From positions 1 through 64,000 of the forward strand of contig CBFDCR010000017.1 in assembly GCA_965603365.1 (NCBI GenBank): a stretch of 64,000 nucleotides of DNA, written 5' to 3'. Each line of letters starts with the position of its first letter. Position 1 is the stretch's first letter. The DNA comes from JAHELQ01 sp965603365 (GTDB lineage Bacteria; Acidobacteriota; Aminicenantia; UBA2199). The notes beneath the pieces are model-generated. The model searched no databases, was not told the origin of the DNA, and saw nothing but the letters and a program-made list of their open reading frames with translations. Of this stretch, positions 54,463 to 62,642 are shown in pieces. Both the position numbers and the translations under genes were made by a program.

Positions 54463-55338
54463 ATGAGTAGAATAAGCAGAGAAGATTTAAAACGGATAGC
54501 CGAGGCCGAAAACCGCTTACTCTCCGGTTATAAGGCCATGCTGATGGTCTGTACCGGCACCGACTGTGTGTCGGCCAGAGGCTTCGAGGTACTAAACGAG
54601 TTTAAGAAGATCCTCAAAGAGAAAAATCTGGATAAAGATTATATCGCCATCGGCACGGGCTGCAACGATTTCTGTGCGGTGGGGCCCATAGTGGTGGTGC
54701 AGCCGGAGGGCATCTTTTACCAGAAGGTGCAGCCTGAAGACGCGGCCGAGATCGTGGAGTCCCACCTCGAGGAAGGCAAGGTGGTGGAACGGCTGCTGTA
54801 TAGCGACTCGGTGAGCGAGAGTGTCAACAAAACCACGGCGGAGATGGATGACCGTACCTGCATGGTAGACGTGGCCCGCCACTTCGTGGACTTCCTGGTG
54901 GATGACTGCTGCGGCAAATGTACCCCTTGCCGGGAGGGCCTATTTGCCCTGCACAGCATCCTGGAGCGGATATGCAGCGGCGAAGGCCAAGAGGGGGATA
55001 TCGAATTAATGGAGGAAATCTCCCGGACCATCATCGATACCAGCCTGTGCCAGTGGGGCCGTTCCGCCCCCGACCCGGTGCTCTCCACCATCCGCTACTT
55101 CCGGGAAGATTACGAGGAGCACATCAAGGAGAAGAGGTGCCGGGCCGGTGTGTGTAAGGCTCTCATCCGTTACCGCATCACCGACAACTGCACCGGCTGT
55201 GCCCTCTGCTTCAAGCAGTGCCCGGTGGCTGCCATCACCGGGGAAGCCAGGAAGCTTCACCTGATCGACCCGGATACATGCATCAAGTGCGGCATCTGTT
55301 ACGAAGTGTGTAAATTTAACGCAGTGGAGGTAATCTAA
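54463..55338 (+). CDS. NuoF-like iron-sulfur protein lacking the FMN/NADH domain
   Basis: 291 residues, against ~600 for HndC/HydB-type NuoF fusions. Residues 20-113 are a thioredoxin-like [2Fe-2S] domain (Cys30, 35, 67, 71; MVCTGTDC, GTGCNDFC). A short linker leads straight to the NuoF C-terminal [4Fe-4S] domain: TCMVDVARHFVDFLVDDCCG, KCTPCREG (Cys150, 153, 156) and SLCQWG (Cys196). The end is a 2[4Fe-4S] ferredoxin (CTGCALCFKQCP, CIKCGICYEVCK). The whole flavin and NADH-binding region and the SLBB part are missing, with clean junctions. It would conduct electrons but cannot itself reduce NAD, so ferredoxin or an unknown partner is the likely acceptor. Confidence 0.9.
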   Translation: MSRISREDLKRIAEAENRLLSGYKAMLMVCTGTDCVSARGFEVLNEFKKILKEKNLDKDYIAIGTGCNDFCAVGPIVVVQPEGIFYQKVQPEDAAEIVESHLEEGKVVERLLYSDSVSESVNKTTAEMDDRTCMVDVARHFVDFLVDDCCGKCTPCREGLFALHSILERICSGEGQEGDIELMEEISRTIIDTSLCQWGRSAPDPVLSTIRYFREDYEEHIKEKRCRAGVCKALIRYRITDNCTGCALCFKQCPVAAITGEARKLHLIDPDTCIKCGICYEVCKFNAVEVI

Positions 55339-55340
55339 CC

Positions 55341-57344
55341 ATGGCAAGCAAGAGCAATAAGATCGATATTACGATAAACGGTAAAACGGTCGGTGTGGTG
55401 AAGGGCACCACCCTGCTGAAAGCCGTCAGGGAGGCGGGTTTTGATGTGCCCACCCTCTGCCATCACAAAGACCTGACCCCCAGCGGTATCTGCCGGTTGT
55501 GTACCTGCGAGATCGAGGTGAAGGACAGGCAGAGGCTGGTCACCGCCTGCAACTATTCGGTGCGGCAGGAGATCAAGGTGGAGACCGACTCGCCGCGGGT
55601 CAAAACCCACCGCAAACTGCTGGCGGAGATGTACCTGGGCCGCTGGCCCAACGTGCCCATCGTGAAAGAAATCGCCTTAAGGTGCGGCGCAGCCGACAGC
55701 CGGAAATTCAGGAGCGAACTGACCGACGAGAATCCCAAAGCCTGTATCCTGTGCGGCCACTGCGTCAAGGCCTGTGAGGAGTTTATCCAGGAGCGGATCC
55801 TGGACTTTGCCGGCCGGGGGATCAAGCGGCACCTCACCATGCCTTTCGGCCAGGTAGATCCCCACTGCGTGGGCTGTACCTCCTGTGCCTACGTCTGTCC
55901 CACCGGCGCCATCGAGATCATCGACGACATGAACCACCCGGTAGACCCCATGCTGATCCGCAATTACGGCATGAAGATCAATGCCGAGATGGCCACTCTC
56001 GACTCACAGCAGTGCTGCATGAGGGGAGTGGGTACCGCCAACATCGTGGACGTGATGCAGACCTACGACCTGCTGCCGGTGATGAACTATCAATACGGTT
56101 CCCACGAAGAGGCCCACAAGATCGGTACCGTCCTATTAAAAGAAAAATATTTCACCCAGGGGGTATCGGACGGCTGCTGGAAGGGCTGTTCCATGGCCTG
56201 TGCCAAGACGGTGGACGGCTTCGAGCTCAAGACCGGGCCCTACAAGGGTCAAAGCGTGACGGTGGACGGTCCCGAATACGAGACTGCAGCCGGTGCCGCC
56301 AACATGGGCTGTTTTGATGCCGATTTCCTGGTGGAGTTTAACTTCTACTGCGACACCTACGGCATCGACACCATCTCCATGGCCACCTGCACGGCCTTCG
56401 TGATGGAGTGCTTCGAGAACGGCATCATCACCACCGAGCACACCGGCGGTAAGGTGCTGAAGTTTGGCGCCGCCGACGAAGTGCTGGAGTGCCTCCACGA
56501 GATGGCCCGAGGCGACGGCTTCGGCGTCGAGGTGGGCCAGGGCATCCGCTGGCTGAAAAACAAATGGGCCGAAGAACTGGGCGCCGACCCCGACTTCCTC
56601 AACGACATCGGCATGGAAGTCAAGGGGCTCGAATACTCCGAATACGTCTCCAAGGAGTCGCTGGCCCAGCAGGGCGGTTATGCCATGGCCGTCAAAGGCC
56701 CCCAGCACGACGAGGCCTGGTTGATCTTCATGGACATGGTCAACAACCAGATCCCCACCTTCGAGGACAAGGCCGAGGCCCTCTATTACTATCCCCTGTG
56801 GCGCACCTGGTTCGGCCTGATGGGGCTGTGCAAGTTGATCTGGAACGACGTGGTGCCAGGCGACAACAAAAAACACAAACCCCAGGTGGCTGCCAAGGTG
56901 CCGGGTCACGTGGAAGACTTCTTCAAGTTCTTCGAAGGCATGACCGGCAAAAAGCTGGACGAAGAGGAGATGCTCAAGCAGAGTGCCCGGGTGCACAACC
57001 TGCAGCGCATCATGTGCCGGATGCTGGGCTACGGCACCCGCAAGGACGACATGCCCCCCTACCGGGCAGTGGGACCGGTCACAAAGGCAGAATACGAATC
57101 CCGGGCCGAACGCTACGATAAACAACTCAAAGAGTTAATCGGCGTCGACCCGGCCGGCAAGACCGTTGAAGAGAAGATGAAGCTTTTGCGGGCGTACCGC
57201 CTGGAGACCTACAACAAGGCGGTCGACGCCGCCTACCAGCGCCGCGGCTGGAACAGGAACGGGGTGCCCAAAATCGAGCGGCTCCGGGAACTGGGTATCG
57301 ACCTGCCCGAGTTGGTAGAGATTGTCAAACAAGACCAGGAGTGA
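55341..57344 (+). CDS. NuoG-like Fe-S domains fused to AOR catalytic domains 2-3
   Basis: 667 residues. The N-terminus is a [2Fe-2S] ferredoxin (Cys40, 51, 54, 70; TLCHHKDLTPSGICRLCTC). A NuoG-type linker and two [4Fe-4S] motifs follow (CILCGHCVKAC, CVGCTSCAYVCPTG). From ~225 to the end come the AOR domains. A CCMRG segment is followed by DGCWKGCSMACAKTV, a Cys-x3-Cys-x3-Cys cluster site, then DGPEYETAAGAANMG with the conserved PEYET, YGIDTISMATCTAFVMECFE with the last cluster Cys, and a typical C-terminal helix bundle. With the AFOR_N domain of gene one it would rebuild a complete tungsten AOR-type enzyme. It starts 2 bp after the gene before and overlaps the ThiF gene. Confidence 0.9.
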   Translation: MASKSNKIDITINGKTVGVVKGTTLLKAVREAGFDVPTLCHHKDLTPSGICRLCTCEIEVKDRQRLVTACNYSVRQEIKVETDSPRVKTHRKLLAEMYLGRWPNVPIVKEIALRCGAADSRKFRSELTDENPKACILCGHCVKACEEFIQERILDFAGRGIKRHLTMPFGQVDPHCVGCTSCAYVCPTGAIEIIDDMNHPVDPMLIRNYGMKINAEMATLDSQQCCMRGVGTANIVDVMQTYDLLPVMNYQYGSHEEAHKIGTVLLKEKYFTQGVSDGCWKGCSMACAKTVDGFELKTGPYKGQSVTVDGPEYETAAGAANMGCFDADFLVEFNFYCDTYGIDTISMATCTAFVMECFENGIITTEHTGGKVLKFGAADEVLECLHEMARGDGFGVEVGQGIRWLKNKWAEELGADPDFLNDIGMEVKGLEYSEYVSKESLAQQGGYAMAVKGPQHDEAWLIFMDMVNNQIPTFEDKAEALYYYPLWRTWFGLMGLCKLIWNDVVPGDNKKHKPQVAAKVPGHVEDFFKFFEGMTGKKLDEEEMLKQSARVHNLQRIMCRMLGYGTRKDDMPPYRAVGPVTKAEYESRAERYDKQLKELIGVDPAGKTVEEKMKLLRAYRLETYNKAVDAAYQRRGWNRNGVPKIERLRELGIDLPELVEIVKQDQE

Positions 57345-57967
57345 CTAAAACGATAAATATGGACAGGATCTTTGCCCGAAACGTCCCCGGCACGCGGCAG
57401 ATTCTGTCCCGAAAGACAGTGGGGCTGGCCGGCTGCGGCGGTACCGGTTCCAACGCCGCCGTCGCCTTAGCCCGGGCCGGGGTCGGCAGATTGATCCTGA
57501 CCGACTGCGATGTCGTCGATCACTCCAACCTCAACCGCCAGTACTATTTCCTGGAAGATGTAGGCAAGCAAAAGGCCGAAACCCTGGCCCACCGCCTCAA
57601 ACAGATCAACCCCCGGTTGACAGTCGAAGCCCACCTGGTTGAAGTCAGCCCGGCCAACGTCTATGACCTGTTTAAAGAGGCGGATTTGTTGATCGAGGCC
57701 TTTGACCGGGCCGAAAGCAAACAGTGGCTCATCGAGACCTGGTGCCGCCGCTTTCCCGGTAGGCCCATTGTCTGCGGCAGCGGGCTGTCGGGCTGCGGCA
57801 GTACCGGCAGCCTGAAGGTGCGGCGTTCCGGTCAAATCGTAGTGTGCGGCGACGAGACCACCGACATGAGCATGGGCCTCATCTCGGCCCGGGTGGCCAT
57901 CGTGGCCAACATGCAGGCCAACGAGGCCATCGCCTTACTGCTCAGTCAGAAAAAGGAAGCGACATGA
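57341..57967 (+). CDS. ThiF/MoeB-like adenylyltransferase
   Basis: 208 residues from a GTG that overlaps the preceding stop (GTGA). The E1-like nucleotide-binding start VGLAGCGGTGSNAAVALARA and the family block LILTDCDVVDHSNLNRQYYF are clear. Adenylation residues lie in DVGKQKAETLAHRLKQINP, and IEAFDRAESKQWLIE follows. It is shorter than MoeB and closest in form to ThiF-like proteins that activate ThiS. In operons of AOR-family enzymes such genes (e.g. the AorE type) are thought to act in sulfur transfer for the tungstopterin. It overlaps the ThiS gene downstream by 4 bases, so the pair works together. Confidence 0.9.
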   Translation: MTKTINMDRIFARNVPGTRQILSRKTVGLAGCGGTGSNAAVALARAGVGRLILTDCDVVDHSNLNRQYYFLEDVGKQKAETLAHRLKQINPRLTVEAHLVEVSPANVYDLFKEADLLIEAFDRAESKQWLIETWCRRFPGRPIVCGSGLSGCGSTGSLKVRRSGQIVVCGDETTDMSMGLISARVAIVANMQANEAIALLLSQKKEAT

Positions 57968-58164
57968 TCATCGTGAACGATAGAGATAAAGTGGAGTGGC
58001 GGGAAAACATGACAGTCCAGGCACTGCTGGACCAGATGAACTACCACTACTCCCTCATCACCGTCACCGTCAACGGTGAACTGGTACCCAAAGAGGATTA
58101 CCAGGATCATCTCATCCCCGACAATGCCGACGTCACCGTGTTTCACCTGGCCCACGGCGGTTGA
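57964..58164 (+). CDS. ThiS/MoaD-like sulfur carrier protein
   Basis: 66 residues with a beta-grasp pattern (MIIVNDRDKVEWRENMTVQA, LITVTVNGELVPKEDYQDHL, IPDNADVTVFHLAHGG) and the obligatory C-terminal Gly-Gly that is adenylated and thiocarboxylated by a ThiF/MoeB-type enzyme. The ATG at 57964 overlaps the ThiF stop (ATGA). In this setting it probably donates sulfur for the dithiolene of the pterin cofactor. A thiamine role is less likely because no thiamine genes are nearby. Confidence 0.92.
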   Translation: MIIVNDRDKVEWRENMTVQALLDQMNYHYSLITVTVNGELVPKEDYQDHLIPDNADVTVFHLAHGG

Positions 58165-58202
58165 GAGTTACTTTATAGTTAGCCGCTAAGAACCAAAACA
58201 GG

Positions 58203-58316
58203 ATGATGGGCAAAAGCAAAACCGCCGCCATTCACCGCTGCTATTACAACTGCAAGTACACTGCCTGTGACGACCCGGAATTGCTCTACTCCGACATGGT
58301 CATCCTTAAGACTTAG
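58203..58316 (+). CDS. 37-codon Cys-containing frame (hypothetical or remnant)
   Basis: Begins MMGKSKTAAIHRCYYNCKYT, followed by ACDDPELLYSDMVILKT. The closely spaced Cys (CYYNCKYTAC) suggests a metal site or a scrap of an iron-sulfur protein. The ribosome site (AGGATG) is poor. It could be a decayed final gene of the operon. Confidence 0.3.
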   Translation: MMGKSKTAAIHRCYYNCKYTACDDPELLYSDMVILKT

Positions 58317-58349
58317 TAAAGAACCCAACTAACCTCATTTTAAGCACCC

Positions 58350-58381
58350 GCAGGGAGCGGCGGCAACAAGCCGTCCCCTGC
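58350..58381 (+). terminator. imperfect hairpin after the operon
   Basis: GCAGGGAGCGGC (58350-58361) pairs with GCCGTCCCCTGC (58370-58381) with two mismatches and an 8-base loop. There is no T-tract. It is a candidate end of the tungstoenzyme transcript. Confidence 0.4.
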
Positions 58382-58494
58382 ACCCTCACCTCCCCTACAA
58401 CTTCCCGTTGCAGAAACAACATTGCAAAATGGGAGATCTTTTGATATATTGGTCATGATGTATTATTAAAGACAATCAATCGTGTGAGGCAAAG

Positions 58495-60240
58495 ATGTTG
58501 ACGAAGTTGACGGTCAGGAATTTTAAGCGTTTCGGCGAAGTGGAAATCGAGATGGCCAGCCCGGTGGTGTTAATCGGGCCCAACAATTCCGGCAAGACCT
58601 CGGCCCTCCAGGCCCTGGCCCTGTGGGAGGCGGGACTCAAGAAGTGGAACGAAAAGCGCAGGGAAGAAACCCCGAAAGAGCGGAGGGGCGTGACGATTAA
58701 CCGCCGCGACCTGGTGGCTGTGCCGGTTCCCAATTCCAGGCTTTTATGGAACGCCCTACACATCCGAAAGGGCCAGAAAGTCGAGGGAAAGTCCAAAACG
58801 GAGAATATCCGCATCGACCTTATCGTGGAGGGCATTACCAACGACAGCGGCTGGAAATGCGGTTTGGAATTCGATTACGGCAACGATGAATCCATATACT
58901 GCCGTCCCCTGCGGCTGTCCGATACAGGTACAAAAAATCCTGAATGGATGTCCATTCCTGAAGAGGCCGGGACGGTTAATATCGCCTTTTTACCGCCCAT
59001 GTCCGGCCTGGCCGCCAACGAAGTCCGGCTCGATCCCGGGGCCATCAATGTCCGGGTGGGCGAAGGCCGCACCGCCGAGGTGCTGCGAAATCTATGTTAC
59101 AAAATCTGCACCGAGGCTCCCGCTGCCTGGAGAGAACTCAAAAAACAGATCGCCTCGTTATTCGGCTCCGACGTCGACGATCCCGAGTATGTCGCCGAAC
59201 GGGGAGAAATCGTCATGACCTACCGGGAAAAAGATACCAGGCTGGATCTATCTTGCTCCGGCCGGGGCTTGCAGCAGACCTTGCTGCTGTTATCCTATAT
59301 GTATGCCAACCCCGGCTCCGTACTGCTGCTGGATGAGCCGGATGCCCACTTAGAGATCCTGCGGCAGCGGCAAATTTACCGCTTAATTACCGAGGTGGCC
59401 CGACAGAACGGCAGCCAGATCATCGCCGCCAGCCATTCGGAGGTACTGCTCAATGAGGCCGCCGAAAAAGACGTGGTCATCGCCTTCCTGGGAAAACCCC
59501 ACCGCATCGACGACCGGGGCAGCCAGGTGGTAAAATCCCTGAAGGAAATCGGATTTGACCATTACGTTCAGGCCGAACAGACCGGCTGGGTGCTCTACCT
59601 GGAAGGGGCCACCGACCTGGCGATCCTGCAAAAATTTGCCGAAAAACTGCAGCATGAAGATGCCGTGAAATATTTAGAGCGCCCCTTCGTGCATTACATT
59701 GCCAATCAGCCAGTTAAGGCCCAGGAACATTTCCGCGGACTGCGGGAGGCTGTGCCTCGTCTCAAAGGCATTGCCATCTTTGATCGCCTGGACAGGAAAC
59801 CGCCCCCTGACCCGCACCTGTCGTTCTTGGTGTGGAGGCGGCGAGAGATCGAGAACTACCTGTGTGTCCCGGAGACCCTGGAAGCCTACGCCAGGCACGA
59901 AATGGACGCCGATTTCCGGGGGCCCCTCTTCAGTAAACCCCGGGCAGAGAATCGCCTCAATGTCATGCGAGAGACGATCAAGGAGATTGAAAAGGCCATG
60001 GCCACGCTGGGAAAGGGATCGCCCTGGTCGGAGGACACCAAAGCCAGCGATGAATTCCTGGTGCCCCTGTTTCAAAAATACTTCGAGAAGTTGAACCTGT
60101 TCAACGTGATGGCCAAGAAGAATTTCCACGAATTGGCTCAATTTGTGCCCCCCAAAAAACTGGACCCCGAAGTCGAGGGAAAACTGGCTGCCCTTGTCGA
60201 GGTGGCAAAATCAGCCGTCCCCGCCCCGGAATGGGGATAA
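58495..60240 (+). CDS. OLD-like AAA ATPase with TOPRIM domain
   Basis: 581 residues. The ABC/SMC-type ATPase part has Walker A in VVLIGPNNSGKTSALQALAL, signature-like SCSGRGLQQTLLLLSYMYAN, Walker B in SVLLLDEPDAHLEI, and the switch His in IIAASHSEVLLNEA. The C-terminal part is TOPRIM/DUF4435-like, with the acidic residues in VLYLEGATDLAIL (Glu) and GIAIFDRLDRK (Asp-x-x-Asp) and the usual RRREIENYLCVPETL. This is the architecture of OLD-family nucleases (as in Gabija GajA and phage P2 Old). No helicase partner is next to it, so it is an orphan. A role in defence or DNA processing is inferred. Confidence 0.85.
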   Translation: MLTKLTVRNFKRFGEVEIEMASPVVLIGPNNSGKTSALQALALWEAGLKKWNEKRREETPKERRGVTINRRDLVAVPVPNSRLLWNALHIRKGQKVEGKSKTENIRIDLIVEGITNDSGWKCGLEFDYGNDESIYCRPLRLSDTGTKNPEWMSIPEEAGTVNIAFLPPMSGLAANEVRLDPGAINVRVGEGRTAEVLRNLCYKICTEAPAAWRELKKQIASLFGSDVDDPEYVAERGEIVMTYREKDTRLDLSCSGRGLQQTLLLLSYMYANPGSVLLLDEPDAHLEILRQRQIYRLITEVARQNGSQIIAASHSEVLLNEAAEKDVVIAFLGKPHRIDDRGSQVVKSLKEIGFDHYVQAEQTGWVLYLEGATDLAILQKFAEKLQHEDAVKYLERPFVHYIANQPVKAQEHFRGLREAVPRLKGIAIFDRLDRKPPPDPHLSFLVWRRREIENYLCVPETLEAYARHEMDADFRGPLFSKPRAENRLNVMRETIKEIEKAMATLGKGSPWSEDTKASDEFLVPLFQKYFEKLNLFNVMAKKNFHELAQFVPPKKLDPEVEGKLAALVEVAKSAVPAPEWG

Positions 60241-60262
60241 TTAAGTTAACGGCGAAGATAGG

Positions 60263-60346
60263 ATGAATACCGGCCAGGAGTATAAACTCAGTTGGATCTG
60301 TGTCGTGTTTGTTCTGTTGATCCTGGGGCATCTGTTTGTAATCTGA
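60263..60346 (+). CDS. 27-residue single-helix membrane peptide (hypothetical)
   Basis: MNTGQEYKLSW followed by the hydrophobic ICVVFVLLILGHLFVI, then a stop. It starts 22 bp after the OLD-like gene. The ribosome site is weak. By shape it is like small membrane peptides or type I toxins, but there is no direct evidence of expression. Confidence 0.35.
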   Translation: MNTGQEYKLSWICVVFVLLILGHLFVI

Positions 60347-60380
60347 AATGCCCGGCTGGTCCCTGTATGAAAAAAGCGGG

Positions 60381-62642
60381 TTACAACCAGCGTTTGATCC
60401 AGGTGGTCCAGCGGCCCGAAGCCTTGACGATCATTAAGGGTTTCTGGCAGCGGCGGGCCAGCACGTGAGAGATAGAGGGCCGGGTGGCCCGGTAAACCAG
60501 GGGGTCCCGGGTGGAGCCGAGGATTACCAGGTCGTGCTGATCGGTCTCCTTCAGGATGGTTTCGACGACATTGGGGGCGTTCACACATTTTATTTTGATC
60601 CGCTCCTGAATGTGGGGCTGATCCTTAAATAACCCGGAAATCTGGGCCGGATCGATCTTCCGCTTCTGGGGATTCACCGCAAAGGCCACAATCTCACTCT
60701 CGTCCCGTTCGGCCATCACACTGGCGATTTCCAGGGCAAAGGCCCCATGGGGACCGCCGCCCCAGGGCACCAGGATGCGCTTAAACGGTTGGTTGCCGAA
60801 GTTTTTCAACACCGCCACATTGGAGGGGGAGCGTTCCAGTAAAAAGTCCACCGTACTGCCCAGTTTGAAGACCTGACTTCCGGGCAGGCCGTGCCAGCCC
60901 ATGATCAGGAGATCGATCTTTTTCTCCTTGACCGCCCCCAATATGCCCCGGGCAATGTTGCGGCAGTAGCGGATGGTGGTGGCCACAGGGAATTTCATCA
61001 CAAAATACATCATGGCTTCCAGGATACCCTCTTTGCCCTCCAGCATGAACTCCTCGGCATCGGAGAGGGGTACCTGTTCGGGAACCGGCACCATATGGAG
61101 AAGATCGACCCTGGCGTTTTTGGCCTCACTGATCAGGTAGGTGGCCCGTATCATCTTAAGGGTGGTATCGGGATTGGCCACCGCCAGCATGATCCGGTAT
61201 TGATCGCTCTCCGGGGCCTTCTCTTCTTCCAGCACCTGAATCTCGTCGGCAGTGGCCACGGCGTGGGAGCGGGAGTAGAGCCAATAGATGACAGCACCGG
61301 CACCGATCCAGGCCGGGGCCACAATCCAGGCGAGCCAGCTCATGTGAATCAGCCATACGGCCAGAACCCCCTGGCAGACAATGGCGATGATGGGCACCCA
61401 GGGGAAAAACGGCATGATGAAACCGTAGGACAATTCATCCCCCATATTCAGCCTGATTTTAATAACACTGACGTTGACCAAAAAGAAGAGGAACAGAAAC
61501 ATGATGCTGGCGCTGGAGGCCACGTCCATGGTGGGCAGCAGCACCGCCACGCCGATGACGATCACCCCGGTAAACAGCAGGGCCACCCAGGGGGTCTTTT
61601 GCTTGCGGGAGATGGCGGCAAAGATGCGGGGCAGCATGCGGTCCCGTCCCAGCGCATAGGAGGCCCGGGTGGCCGAAAAGATGGTGGCATTCAAGGCCGA
61701 CACCGAGGCAAATATGACGGCTAAGGTCAAGAAAAAATTGCCGTAGGGCATGAGCCGCGACACGGCTTCGCCAAAGCCCCGCTCTTTAAAACTACCGATC
61801 CACTCCCAGGGCACCCCTTCCACACCGGGCGAGCCGGCCTTTACCGACACCAGTGAGGCAAAGGCCACGGCCACATACGTTAAAGTCACGATAAACACCG
61901 AGTAGATCATGGCCTTGGGCAGGTTGCGCCTGGGATCGATGGTCTCGTCCCCTGCCTGGGCAATCACCTCGTAGCCTTCGAAGGCCACGTATGTAAAACC
62001 CATGGTAATCAGAATTTTATGCCAGCCATAGGGCAGGAAAGGGTCCAGGTTCTGCAAGAGTGACGGTTCCTGTACCGCTCTTATAATACCCACCACACCG
62101 ATAAAGATCAGAAAAATGGTCTGGCCCAGGGTAAAGATGGCCCCCACTTTTCCGGCTTCCGAGGCCCCCCGGTAATTGATGTACAGGAAAAAACCGGCGA
62201 TCAAAAATGCCACCACCTTTTCGGTGGTATAGGCGGAAAATGGAAGCCAATCCAGCAGTTGAAGACCCTGAAAATAGCGGACGGTGTAGATGGCAAAGGT
62301 CACGGCATACAGGCTGCCGGCCACGCTGGAGGCAAACCATTCCATCCAGCCGGCAATAAAACTCGTGCCCCGGCCAAAGGCGAGGCGGGCAAAATTGTAG
62401 GCGCCGCCGGCACGGGGGATGGCAGAGCTGAGTTCGGCATAGGAGAGGGCGGTGAACAGGGCGATAATCCCGTTCAGGGTAAACGTTAACAGGACGCCGC
62501 CGGGTCCGGCCACGAAGATGGCGTTGCCGATACCTAAGAAAACCCCCGCGCCGATCATCATACCCAGCCCCATCATGGTGACGTGAAACAGGGAGAGATC
62601 CCGGGAAAGTTCTGTCGAAATCTGCGGTTTATCGGGTTCCAT
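60381..62642 (-). CDS. APC-family amino acid permease with C-terminal universal-stress-protein domain
   Basis: About 753 residues from the ATG at 62642 (an ATG 57 bases further upstream is possible). Twelve membrane helices fill ~25-470, with the APC start block DLSLFHVTMMGLGMMIGAGV, YAELSSAIPRAGGAYNFARL and AFEGYEVIAQAGDETIDPRR. The C-terminal ~280 residues hold two UspA-like domains (MLAVANPDTTLKMIRATYLI ... IDLLIMGWHGLPGSQVFKLG; KRILVPWGGGPHGAFALEIA ... HDLVILGSTRDPLVYRAT), which may bind ATP or another nucleotide and adjust transport. It imports or exchanges amino acids at the inner membrane; the substrate is unknown. Confidence 0.9.
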   Translation of the reverse strand: MEPDKPQISTELSRDLSLFHVTMMGLGMMIGAGVFLGIGNAIFVAGPGGVLLTFTLNGIIALFTALSYAELSSAIPRAGGAYNFARLAFGRGTSFIAGWMEWFASSVAGSLYAVTFAIYTVRYFQGLQLLDWLPFSAYTTEKVVAFLIAGFFLYINYRGASEAGKVGAIFTLGQTIFLIFIGVVGIIRAVQEPSLLQNLDPFLPYGWHKILITMGFTYVAFEGYEVIAQAGDETIDPRRNLPKAMIYSVFIVTLTYVAVAFASLVSVKAGSPGVEGVPWEWIGSFKERGFGEAVSRLMPYGNFFLTLAVIFASVSALNATIFSATRASYALGRDRMLPRIFAAISRKQKTPWVALLFTGVIVIGVAVLLPTMDVASSASIMFLFLFFLVNVSVIKIRLNMGDELSYGFIMPFFPWVPIIAIVCQGVLAVWLIHMSWLAWIVAPAWIGAGAVIYWLYSRSHAVATADEIQVLEEEKAPESDQYRIMLAVANPDTTLKMIRATYLISEAKNARVDLLHMVPVPEQVPLSDAEEFMLEGKEGILEAMMYFVMKFPVATTIRYCRNIARGILGAVKEKKIDLLIMGWHGLPGSQVFKLGSTVDFLLERSPSNVAVLKNFGNQPFKRILVPWGGGPHGAFALEIASVMAERDESEIVAFAVNPQKRKIDPAQISGLFKDQPHIQERIKIKCVNAPNVVETILKETDQHDLVILGSTRDPLVYRATRPSISHVLARRCQKPLMIVKASGRWTTWIKRWL

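Larger units (their letters stand above)
58165..58494. other. 330-bp region after the tungstoenzyme operon
   Basis: Holds a tiny Cys-containing frame (58203-58316) and an imperfect hairpin (58350-58381). The ribosome site GTGAGG of the next gene lies at the right end. Confidence 0.5.

Noticed and set aside
53144..57344. Formate dehydrogenase or [FeFe]-hydrogenase complex
   Set aside because: The NuoEFG-like parts resemble those complexes, but there is no molybdopterin FdhA domain or H-cluster motif; AFOR_N and the PEYET-containing AOR domains are present instead.
57341..58164. Thiamine biosynthesis genes
   Set aside because: ThiF/ThiS-like, but no thiG, thiH, thiC or thiE nearby, and the pair is translationally coupled to an AOR-type operon.
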